Assembly: GCA_036505615.1 (NCBI GenBank)
Contig: DASXTB010000044.1
Coordinates: forward strand, 1-16,135
Origin: DASXTB01 sp036505615
GTDB lineage: Bacteria; Acidobacteriota; UBA6911; JACQSX01
Direction: 5' to 3'
Length of the DNA stretch: 16,135 bases
Both the position numbers and the translations under genes were made by a program. Shown one piece after another: positions 1-6,599 of the stretch; positions within the stretch are counted from its first letter, which is position 1, and each line of letters begins with the position of its first letter. A model generated the notes under the pieces. That model was not told where the DNA came from and did not search any database. It saw only the letters and a list, made by a program, of their open reading frames with translations.

Positions 1-150
1 GTTAAAAACAAGGCGGTATTCTTCCAGAAAATTCCCGCCGGGAAATTCACTTTAGAGTTCGAGTCGGAAAAAATTCAACTTCGCGTCGGCGACGGTGTCT
101 ACTTTGTGCGTCCCGAAGGCCCGAAGGTGGCGGGGAAAGTCTCCAGATAG
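1..150 (+). CDS. C-terminal end of an unidentified protein (partial)
   Basis: The window opens inside an open frame (frame 1) that runs 49 codons to a TAG at 148-150. The visible tail is rich in Lys, Val and Gly and looks like beta-strand material (for example FTLEFESEKIQLRVGDGVYF). I do not recognise a family and see no motif, so no function is proposed. It is convergent with the minus-strand gene ending at 277, and a group of hairpins lies between them. The rest of the gene lies before the window. Confidence 0.6.
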   Translation, partial: VKNKAVFFQKIPAGKFTLEFESEKIQLRVGDGVYFVRPEGPKVAGKVSR

Positions 151-180
151 AGGCGTCGCCGCGCGTGATGCTGCCCCAAA

Positions 181-250
181 TTTGTCATGCGAGGAGCATG
201 CGACAAAGAGCTCACGCTCGTGAGCGGAGAGACGGCCTGAGGGCCGTCTC
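181..250. repeat. Cassette of three consecutive hairpins between convergent genes
   Basis: Three palindromes follow one another with almost no gap. The first pairs 181-186 (TTTGTC) with 202-207 and 187-190 (ATGC) with 196-199, leaving a 2-nt bulge. The second pairs 210-215 (GCTCAC) with 220-225 around a 4-nt loop. The third pairs 229-237 (GAGACGGCC) with 242-250 around a 4-nt loop, a perfect 9-bp stem. No U-tract follows on either strand, so this is not a canonical intrinsic terminator. It could be a REP-like intergenic element or a 3'-end stabiliser for the convergent transcripts. Confidence 0.6.
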
Positions 251-276
251 AGGTGCGCAGTCAGTAAGCCCTGCGA

Positions 277-1734
277 TTATTTATTCTTTATCGCCCTGGG
301 CTTGCCGGCTGCAGGCTTGCTGCGCTGCGGGGCGCGTGCAGTCGATAACTCCGCCAGGTAAAGATCGGTTTTGGGAATAAACTCGGTAACCGAAACGGGG
401 CGTCGTTTATTTCCGTACGTGAAGTATATTTTCTGGCCGGCGCTCCATAGCTGGGGAAAATACAAATAGCGCGTGGGCGTCTCGTTTACAGTCAGCGCGC
501 GAGAGGGACTGGCGTTGAAATCCTGCAGAGCGCCTTCCTTGAATACCAGGAGGAAATCATTGGTCAGGCGTTCCTCCCATGCCACCACCAGTCGCTTGTT
601 GTTTCCAATGACAAGACTGGGACGCCGCGCTTCGATAGCCCCCTTGCGGGGACCAATGTCGATTGCGTCAATTTCGCGCTCTGGGACCCAACTTTCGGCT
701 CCGTTGACTGTGTACTTCATCTTGATCTTGTCACCGTTCGGATCGGAAATGTACAACAGCGCAACCATCTCCTTTTCTGAAAGCGCTTGCATGGCCACGA
801 TCGCATTGGCGCCGATGGAGTAAAGAACGGCGGGCGCTTTCCAGGTGTTTCCGCTATCTCGCGAGACGGTTTGAAGCAAAATGGAGTTTCCCGCGCCGCC
901 GCGCAAGGTCCACCCCAGTATCGCCGTATTGTCTTGAGCCGCCGCGTTCAAATATTCGGGCAGGGCAGGGGACCGAAAGACTAATTTGGCTTCACTCCAC
1001 TGCGTTTGGTCCGCGGCCATCCGGGCCACCATCACATCGTGTCCATTCGATGTTGACTGAACCCAAAACAATAACGCTCCATTCTTGGATGCGGTAATTG
1101 TGGGATAGCCGACAACCTCGGTGGCAGTGGTCTCGATTCGCTTCTCTGTCCATTCACCGGTGCGGATCAGGAAAACACGGACGCGAAAAAAGTCGGCGCC
1201 CCGTGGCGTGAGACGCTCCTGAGAGAGGAAGAAAACCTTCCCGGAAGCGGCGATCACCTTTGGCGGGAAATTTGTAGCTCCGAAATCAAACACCTTCACT
1301 GGAGCGTGAGTGTCATCCGCCGCGTTGATTTGCTCCACTGCCAAGCGATACCCCCCGCTGGCGGGGGAGCGGCTAATCCAGGCAACATATAAGTTTCCAG
1401 ACTCGGGTTCGTAGACGATCTGTCCGGAAGAGGCCCCGGTAATGGCAGCGGAGCTGCCGGTCAGGTTTACGGGGATGTCCAGATAGCCCTGCCTCAGGCT
1501 CCTGCAATAGACCTGCTTGCGGCCGTTTGGATCACTGTCAGTGTAAACCAGATGGAGGTTTCCATGACCGTCCTGTGCCGCCGAAATCGGATTATCGGCG
1601 GTAATCAGCGCTGCCGAGTCAGGAGAGCGATTGAGGCGATGAGCGGCTGCCCCGGTAGAGTTCACCGAAAGCAACAACAAAAGAGCGAGGCGCAGAGCGA
1701 AACCGGGGCAACCTGGCGAGCGGGATGGATTCAT
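277..1734 (-). CDS. Exported sialidase-like (BNR/Asp-box) beta-propeller protein
   Basis: Predicted exported protein of 485 residues starting at the ATG at 1734. It has an N-terminal signal peptide (residues 1 to about 31: basic start, then a Leu-rich core and a TGAAA-type cleavage region). The mature part shows repeated short beta-blade segments of the form DGxGNLHLVYTD and an Asp-box at about residues 291-298 (SRDSGNTW), as in sialidase/BNR propellers. The C-terminal tail is basic (KPAAGKPRAIKNK). A longer frame from a GTG at 1776 is open, but that codon lies inside the stem of an intrinsic terminator and adds 14 residues ahead of a normal signal peptide, so I chose the ATG. No clear Shine-Dalgarno precedes it. 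Enzymatic activity is not shown: the catalytic Arg triad of sialidases was not identified, and a carbohydrate-binding or structural propeller is equally possible. Confidence 0.75.
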   Translation of the reverse strand: MNPSRSPGCPGFALRLALLLLLSVNSTGAAAHRLNRSPDSAALITADNPISAAQDGHGNLHLVYTDSDPNGRKQVYCRSLRQGYLDIPVNLTGSSAAITGASSGQIVYEPESGNLYVAWISRSPASGGYRLAVEQINAADDTHAPVKVFDFGATNFPPKVIAASGKVFFLSQERLTPRGADFFRVRVFLIRTGEWTEKRIETTATEVVGYPTITASKNGALLFWVQSTSNGHDVMVARMAADQTQWSEAKLVFRSPALPEYLNAAAQDNTAILGWTLRGGAGNSILLQTVSRDSGNTWKAPAVLYSIGANAIVAMQALSEKEMVALLYISDPNGDKIKMKYTVNGAESWVPEREIDAIDIGPRKGAIEARRPSLVIGNNKRLVVAWEERLTNDFLLVFKEGALQDFNASPSRALTVNETPTRYLYFPQLWSAGQKIYFTYGNKRRPVSVTEFIPKTDLYLAELSTARAPQRSKPAAGKPRAIKNK

Positions 1735-1751
1735 TGAAAAGCGGAGTGATA

Positions 1752-1787
1752 AAAAAAGCCGGGTGAAGTTTATCACCCGGCTTTTTT
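1752..1787 (-). terminator. Intrinsic terminator of the 1837-3792 gene
   Basis: A perfect 9-bp GC-rich stem (1758-1766 GCCGGGTGA with 1773-1781 TCACCCGGC) surrounds a 6-nt loop. It is flanked by A7 on the left and T6 on the right, so a U-run follows the hairpin on either strand. It lies about 50 bases past the stop of the minus-strand gene at 1837 and is most likely its terminator. The A/T tracts extend the pairing to about 15 bp. The next gene's ATG at 1734 lies only about 17 nt past the U-run on the minus strand. Confidence 0.9.
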
Positions 1788-1836
1788 CCTTTCACCGGTC
1801 AACCGTAAAATAGGCTCACCGGTTTAAACCTCGGTC

Positions 1837-3792
1837 TTACGGAGCTGGGTTGCTCGAGATCGAAAGACCTTCATCCGACACACCATGCATCCAGTATGCC
1901 GCACCCAGTTCTCGGAACTGGATTTGGTAGCGACCGATCAGCAGATAGCTCCCCTGACGGGGGTTCAAGTTGGTGCGGTCGGCAGCCGTGATGCACGGCA
2001 CTGTACCAGGCGCACAAGTTCCAACCACAAAGTTTGGAAACTCAGCAGCAATCGCAGCTGAATCGATCAATCTTTGCTCCTGACGAGCGAAGCGGATCCA
2101 GCCCGCCGATAGGTCCTGCCCTCCTTGTACCGGGTCGTCTGGAACATCAGTGAGGAAGGCCTTTGCTGCCGGCGCGAACACAAACAAGTCAGCCACCGAA
2201 AAGTCGCCAAAGTCCGGCCCGGTCTTGTTGAATGCCGAATCCGTCTGGATTATATCAAGACAGATTACGGACAACAGATTTCCGGGAAGTACCGGCGGCG
2301 GCGGCGAAATGTCTATCGTCGTAGGCGGCGCTGACAACAATATCTCATTGTTGTTAAAGATAAGCGGGAACACCAACGTAGCTGCGGGCCAGAAGCTTGG
2401 CGCGCGATCGTTCGCGTTGGCCGGAGCGTTCTTGTCGCCGCTGTAGTCGTCTTCCACGCTTAGCATTTGAACCGCTTGCTTTACCGGCGCTGCGCCAGTG
2501 ACTTCAGCGTCGTCGAAAGCGAAGATGCGATCCCACGCAAGAGCTCCACCTCTGACACGCCAACGAAGCCGTACTTGAATGGTCGTACCCAGTGCACCCG
2601 TGTTCGGGGTGATCAGCAGAACCGGTGAATAGGTGCCGTTCTGAATCTCACTGCGCAGGAAGTTGTCGTTGCTGATGGTTGAAGACGTCTCGTTTGCAAC
2701 GTTGTTGATGTCTTCCTGTCCGGCAAGAATCACGCGGAAGTCAGACTGCGGACCATCGCCGTCCTTGTCAAAGCCAACACCCGTGATGGTAGCGAGGTTA
2801 GCGCCATCAGACGTGCCAACGGTGCCGCTGAACGTCGCGGCGTGTCCGAATACGACAGCCGGACGCGCCCAGGCATTAACGCCGAAGGAACGCCTTTCGC
2901 CAGTACCCGCGCCGGTGGTCACCAGAACAGCTTGGGTCTGAGAACCGATCAGATAGTTGAACGAAATGTGCTTGGCGGTCAAAATCGTCAGAACTCTGCC
3001 AGCAGAGCGCTGTCCTCCGAGACCACCAGTGTTGGGATTATTCGTTCCGTCACCCCCGGTGCCGTTCCACCCAGTTAGTGGAGCGCTCCCGCCAATGTCA
3101 TTGTTCGCCGTGTAGATGCTGTTTGGAAACAGGATATTGGCGACGTGACGGCCGGCAGCATCCGGGAACGGTGGCTGCAAGGCGGCAGGCTGGGTCTCGA
3201 ACGCTCCCGATGCAGAAATGAAAATCACAAAGCGTCCGTCTGCAGGATAGTTAGCGCTACCCGGGAACGACGCGTTCGTCAAAGCTTGGGACGTGTTGAT
3301 GCCAGTGAGCGTGCCGTCTGGACGTGGAATATTGAAGTCGAACGGATTGAACTGAAAGACGTCATTCGGCGTCAAGATGATCAAGAAGTCCAGAACGTCA
3401 GCGCAGGTGGTAGCCGCTAAATAACGAACGTGAACGGTAACGGCAGCCGTGTTGTGAACGTTGGTTACGCTCAAAAAGTTCACCGGCCTCGGTCCGGGAA
3501 AGCCCGGCTGGCCTGGAAGAGGCGCGCCCTTCACCCCGAGATCTACCAAGTAAAGCAACATGGAGCCGGGCTCACTGACCGTACCTGCGGGGAATACCTT
3601 GCTCCCGTCGTCAACATTACCCGTTCCGAGCACAGTTCGCGTTTTGTTTGCCTGAAAAGGATTCAGGGCGGGCGAGTTATAGGGCCCGGTCTGACTATAA
3701 ACAAAAGCTTGCGCCCAGGATGTCGCTGTGTCGAGTGCTACTACCAGCGTCACCAGCGCCATCATGAAAAGAAACTTACGCATTCCTTTCAT
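1837..3792 (-). CDS. Large secreted protein of unknown function
   Basis: Encodes 651 residues. The start at 3792 is supported by an excellent ribosome binding site (AAGGAGGA, 9 nt before ATG). The N-terminus is a typical signal peptide (MKGMRKFLFMMALVTLVVAL, predicted cleavage after AQA near residue 29), so the product should be exported. The mature protein is rich in Asn, Gly, Pro, Ala and Phe, and acidic. It has a TGGDGTNNPNTGGLGG-like loop near residue 250, a poly-Pro stretch (ISPPPP) near residue 500, and only a few cysteines. I see no transmembrane anchor, PEP-CTERM or sorting motif at the C-terminus. I do not recognise a family. A surface or extracellular structural protein is a guess from composition only. 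It has its own promoter (3973-4001) and terminator (1752-1787), so it is probably monocistronic and well expressed. Confidence 0.8.
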   Translation of the reverse strand: MKGMRKFLFMMALVTLVVALDTATSWAQAFVYSQTGPYNSPALNPFQANKTRTVLGTGNVDDGSKVFPAGTVSEPGSMLLYLVDLGVKGAPLPGQPGFPGPRPVNFLSVTNVHNTAAVTVHVRYLAATTCADVLDFLIILTPNDVFQFNPFDFNIPRPDGTLTGINTSQALTNASFPGSANYPADGRFVIFISASGAFETQPAALQPPFPDAAGRHVANILFPNSIYTANNDIGGSAPLTGWNGTGGDGTNNPNTGGLGGQRSAGRVLTILTAKHISFNYLIGSQTQAVLVTTGAGTGERRSFGVNAWARPAVVFGHAATFSGTVGTSDGANLATITGVGFDKDGDGPQSDFRVILAGQEDINNVANETSSTISNDNFLRSEIQNGTYSPVLLITPNTGALGTTIQVRLRWRVRGGALAWDRIFAFDDAEVTGAAPVKQAVQMLSVEDDYSGDKNAPANANDRAPSFWPAATLVFPLIFNNNEILLSAPPTTIDISPPPPVLPGNLLSVICLDIIQTDSAFNKTGPDFGDFSVADLFVFAPAAKAFLTDVPDDPVQGGQDLSAGWIRFARQEQRLIDSAAIAAEFPNFVVGTCAPGTVPCITAADRTNLNPRQGSYLLIGRYQIQFRELGAAYWMHGVSDEGLSISSNPAP

Positions 3793-3972
3793 TTAAAGGT
3801 TCCTCCTTGTTAGAGAATGAACAAAGAACTACACAACCAAAACAATAGAGAAAAGAAAAGTCTGGGGATACCACCTCCTCGTCTCCTTTAAGATTGATTT
3901 CTTAAAATGTTGGCTAACAATTTCTACAAACTATTGAAAAATAAGGTTAAAAGTCGAAAAAAAATCGACCTA

Positions 3973-4001
3973 AAACTAACATTCGCTTTAAACGTTGTCA
4001 A
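3973..4001 (-). promoter_or_regulatory. Sigma70-type promoter for the 651-residue secreted protein gene
   Basis: On the minus strand a consensus -35 box TTGACA (3996-4001) is followed by a 17-nt spacer and TAGTTT (3973-3978). The last is preceded by TGT, an extended -10. The predicted start of transcription is near 3965, giving a leader of about 170 nt before the ATG at 3792. The leader begins with a small hairpin (GTCGA/TCGAC around a T-run). Confidence 0.6.
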
Positions 4002-4566
4002 GTGAAAAAAGTCGGTAAATTCTCTAAAAATCGTCGTTTAGAGCAGGCGTAAAAGATGCCCGAGCCAGACAAAAGTTGCAGAAAAAAGATCAGACCACCC
4101 TGAATCCAAATCGTAAAGGGGTTGTCGAACCACATCCCGATGCAACCCTTATGTTTATAAGCCCAGATGGGTCCCGCCTCAGTTACCTATTCGAGTCCAA
4201 CGTATCATGAGTTTTCGGCAGCGCTAGAGCAAAAAAGATTGGATCAACAAAGATAAGGAAAAAAAGAGAAGAAAAGGAGTCAAATAAAGCAGATTCGATA
4301 GAAGAAAATTAAATTTGTGCAGAATCCTGATAGCGGGGTGCGTAAATTTGATCTCCTTTTAATCTCGTCTTAATCTCGTGGATCCGATTCCCTTTCAGCG
4401 ATCCGTCTGCCCGACAGATCTCGGCACGACAAATCAAAGGTAGACGATGACAAAGCCTGCCATTGCCTGCCCGCCGGCTGGGGTCCGCCGTGTCATTGGT
4501 GTCCTTTGTGGTCAAAGCTTTTTTCACCGCCAAGGACACCAAGGCGGGATTAGCTCCATATCACTT

Positions 4567-4586
4567 GGGTTCTATAGTTAGAACCC
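4567..4586 (-). terminator. Hairpin after the Wzm-like gene, possible terminator
   Basis: A perfect 8-bp stem (4567-4574 GGGTTCTA with 4579-4586 TAGAACCC) has a 4-nt loop, 30 nt past the stop of the minus-strand permease. There is no U-run directly after it, so it may act as a 3'-end stabiliser or an inefficient terminator. Confidence 0.4.
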
Positions 4587-4615
4587 GATAACCTCTGACC
4601 GACTAATTCAATACT

Positions 4616-5401
4616 TCATACATAATCCGACAAAATGCCGCGAGTGCGTTGTAAAAGAGACCAACCAAAGAGAAATGTCACTATGCAAAAGATCACCAAA
4701 TACAACAGCGACGCCAGCGACGGCGCCGGATCGGCCAGCAGCGCCGTTCGGTAAAGCCCGACCAGGTGGGTGAGCGGATTGGCATTACCGATCCACGCTA
4801 AAGTTCCGGGCAGGCGCACTGCTGGATAGACGATAGGAGTGGCCCAAAAAAGAAAGGGGAAACAGACTGAGAGAAACTGAGGGATGTCGCGGACAAAGAC
4901 GTTGGAGCTTGCGACCAGCAATCCCGCCCCCAGCGTCATCAGGGCCTGTAAAAGAACGGCGGGGATGAGCCAAGGCAGGGTGCTAAAGGCGGCGTGGTGG
5001 CCGAAGAGCAAAACTACGGCGAACACTCCGGCCGCGATCAATTGATTTCCAATGCTGGAGAGCACCACGCTGGCGGGCAGCAGCTCCACGGGGAATTTCA
5101 CTTTCTTTATCAGATTACTGTTTTCAATAAAGACGGCCGCACACCTTGAGACTGCCTCATGAAACTGAATCCAAGGGAGCAACCCGGCAAACACGAACCG
5201 CGCAAAAGACCCTACGCTTTGCGCCTGCGGCCAGTCTGGACGTATGACTTTGGAAAATACCACGGTGTAAAGCAACAGCGTGAAAATTGGATGGACAACG
5301 CTCCAGAACAAGCCCATGACGGAACCGATGTAGCGCAATTTCAAGTCGCGGAGTGTCAGTTCGCGGAGTAGGAACACCCGGTCCCGCAGGGAACTGGACA
5401 T
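4616..5401 (-). CDS. Polysaccharide ABC-transporter permease (ABC-2 / Wzm-KpsM-TagG type)
   Basis: An inner-membrane permease of 261 residues, expected to export an undecaprenyl-linked polysaccharide (O-antigen, teichoic acid or capsule type) with an ATPase partner. Family features are the N-terminal amphipathic stretch RELTLRDLKLRYIGSVMGLFWSV followed by HPIF, typical of Wzm/TagG proteins. About six hydrophobic segments follow, then the loops NSNLIKKVKFPVELLP and VRDIPQFL and the motif NPLTHLVGLYRTALL near the C-terminus. The ATG at 5401 gives the usual family length. An upstream GTG at 5434 would add 11 residues (MFATGFCYFPA) of no family character. No Wzt-type ATPase lies next to it in the window, so its partner is encoded elsewhere. 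It is divergent from the DUF1573 gene across a repeat-filled spacer. Confidence 0.88.
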   Translation of the reverse strand: MSSSLRDRVFLLRELTLRDLKLRYIGSVMGLFWSVVHPIFTLLLYTVVFSKVIRPDWPQAQSVGSFARFVFAGLLPWIQFHEAVSRCAAVFIENSNLIKKVKFPVELLPASVVLSSIGNQLIAAGVFAVVLLFGHHAAFSTLPWLIPAVLLQALMTLGAGLLVASSNVFVRDIPQFLSVCFPFLFWATPIVYPAVRLPGTLAWIGNANPLTHLVGLYRTALLADPAPSLASLLYLVIFCIVTFLFGWSLLQRTRGILSDYV

Positions 5402-5450
5402 GGCCGGAAAATAACAAAATCCAGTTGCAAACACAACTCGGCTGCATTCG

Positions 5451-5550
5451 GCTGTCAGCTGCTGTCAGCTCTCAGCTCTAACACCCCAACACCCAACACC
5501 CAACACGCAACACCCAACACCCACCTGAGAGCTGAGAACTGATAGCTGAG
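5451..5550. repeat. Inverted repeat of AGCTGA-type words around an AACACCC tandem tract
   Basis: The left arm (5451-5478) is built of GCTGTCAGCT and TCAGCTCTCAG words and the right arm (5525-5550) of their complements. An exact 11-bp match joins 5465-5475 with 5525-5535. Between the arms, 5480-5523 is a degenerate CAACACC tandem of about six units. The element fills the whole spacer between two divergent genes, so any promoters must lie in or beside it. Confidence 0.7.
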
Positions 5551-6336
5551 ATGAGTGGACCCTTGTTAAGGGCGGGTGTTCTGTTGTTTAATCGTTTCGT
5601 GAACCTGTCAAAGATTTTTTTGGCGCTCGGATTCTGGTGGTCTTTGAATGCTGAAGCGATCGCCCAGTCGGCGAAGCTCAAGATAGATCCTTCTGAATTC
5701 GATTTCGGCAAGGTCTCCAACTCGCAGATTCTCCAGCACACGTTCCTGCTTTCCAACGTTGGCACCGCTACGCTCTACATCCGGGATGTCGGCTCGACGT
5801 GAGGCTGCGTTGTTCTGGAGGTCAGTTCGACCTCTGTCGAACCAGGCAAAAGCGCGCGTCTCACAGTCAGGCTCGAGCCCAGGGCCAAAGAAGGCCTGGT
5901 GGAAAAAGCAGTGACGGTTGCCAGCAATGATCCCAGCGGTCCGTTTCAAACCCTCAAGGTACGGGCCGAGGTTAAGCCGGACCTGCATCAGATGTCAGCC
6001 TTAGACATGAGTAAGTCAATTTTTTCGAAAGAGTGCCAGCCCTGCCACGTTGAGAAAGGGATAGGGAAGATGGGTGTCGAGCTCTATCAGGCCGATTGCG
6101 CGATGTGTCACGGTTCCCTCGACGTGCGCGACCACAAGCGCGCATTAAACGGGCCGGTGTTGGCAAAAGATATGAGCGATCTGCGCAAGACCATTGCGCT
6201 GGGTAACGGGAGAGGCACTATGCCGGGGTTTTCGGCGGCCGCCGGCGGGCCTTTAAGCGAAGAGCAGGTCGATTCTATTGTCGACCTCTTTAAGAAGTGG
6301 CAGAAGACGGAGCGAAAAAAACACGGCACACGGTAG
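5551..6336 (+). CDS. Exported DUF1573-cytochrome c fusion, candidate selenoprotein (in-frame TGA as residue 84)
   Basis: One continuous frame of 261 codons reads through a single TGA at 5800-5802. Residues 17 to about 39 form a signal peptide (core KIFLALGFWW, cleavage after AIAQ). Residues 45-143 are a DUF1573 domain: DFGKV, HTFLLSNVGTATLYIRDV, PGKSARLTV, VTVASNDP. The TGA falls where this family has the first Cys of its (S/T)CGC motif; the sequence reads GST-TGA-GC. Residues 157-251 are a c-type cytochrome domain with CQPCH at 162-166, CAMCH at 183-187 and a likely heme-ligand Met at 224 (GTMPGF). The product should be periplasmic or exported and act in electron transfer. The start is uncertain: ATG 5551, or GTG 5599, which begins right at the signal peptide. 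Neither has a clear RBS. The 177 codons after the TGA are intact with no second lesion, arguing against old decay. The alternatives are a recent nonsense mutation or a sequencing error. Confidence 0.72.
5800..5837 (+). promoter_or_regulatory. Candidate bacterial SECIS element after the in-frame TGA
   Basis: Directly after the TGA two mutually exclusive hairpins can form. Fold B pairs 5818-5823 (GAGGTC) with 5829-5834 (GACCTC), six perfect pairs plus two wobbles below, with loop AGTTC starting 21 nt past the TGA. Fold A pairs CTG 5815-5817 with CAG 5823-5825, then a TT/TT mismatch and four more pairs. It exposes GAGGT as the loop, with GGT starting at the 18th base after the TGA, close to the GGUC loop of E. 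coli fdhF. Both place a G in the first two loop positions, as known for bacterial SECIS elements. No Sec machinery gene is in the window. Confidence 0.5.
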
Positions 6337-6342
6337 CGCGCG

Positions 6343-6570
6343 AGGAGAGTGAAAGAGCGGGAGAGTGGGGGAGCGGGAGAGTGGGAGAGTGGGAGAGTGG
6401 TAGAGCGGGGAAGTGGGAGAGCAGGGAAGTGAGAGAGTGAAGCTGGTGGAATGAGAACGGCGATGAGAGGTCCTTCCCAGCCTCCACTACCCAACTCTCC
6501 TTAATCTCCCACTCTCCCACTCTCCCGCTTTCCCGCTCTCCCACTCCCCCACTCTCCTTCGCGTCTCTCT
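6343..6570. repeat. Large purine/pyrimidine inverted repeat between convergent genes
   Basis: The left arm (about 6343-6437) is almost pure purine plus T, built of GGGAGAGT, GGGAGCGG and GGGAAGTG units. The right arm (about 6490-6570) is its pyrimidine complement built of CTCCCACT and CCCGCTCT units. They are separated by about 50 bases of mixed sequence. The arms match imperfectly over roughly 60-80 bases. The element fills the gap between the stops of the DUF1573 gene and the O-antigen ligase-like gene, where it could act as a bidirectional barrier to transcription. The long homopurine tracts could also form triplex DNA. Confidence 0.75.
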
Positions 6571-6599
6571 AGCTACACCTCTCACTGCAGATAAGGCGA

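Larger units (their letters stand above)
3793..4615. other. Long gene-poor, AT-rich intergenic region
   Basis: These 823 bases contain no convincing gene. The part nearest 3793 is the leader and promoter of the downstream minus-strand gene. The rest has short hairpins, for example 4022-4028 with 4037-4043 (CTCTAAA/TTTAGAG) and 4119-4124 with 4143-4148 (GGGTTG/CAACCC), plus A-rich runs at 4225-4320. The segment 4490-4550 resembles a widespread intergenic motif of the form ACCACAAAGGACACC on the minus strand next to CCGCCAAGG...AAGGCGG. A 77-codon open frame at 4309-4542 (minus) has no RBS or family signature and is composed of this repeat-like sequence, so I do not call it a gene. Confidence 0.6.

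Noticed and set aside
4309..4542. 77-codon open frame on the minus strand
   Set aside because: No RBS, no family signature, low-complexity basic composition and overlap with a repeat-like intergenic motif (ACCACAAAGGACACC).
5608..5988. 126-codon open frame on the minus strand across the TGA site
   Set aside because: It lies opposite the DUF1573-cytochrome gene, whose domains are clear on the plus strand. It has no recognisable features of its own.
5551..6336. Simple pseudogene or two separate genes
   Set aside because: Both halves are in the same frame and belong to one continuous DUF1573 domain, with no other lesion. Not excluded entirely, but the position of the TGA at a conserved Cys and the following hairpins favour Sec recoding.
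6108..6544. Minus-strand frames reading the CT-rich repeat (Ser-Pro-Leu-His repeats)
   Set aside because: The protein repeats only reflect the GGGAGAGT DNA repeats. There is no RBS or homology.
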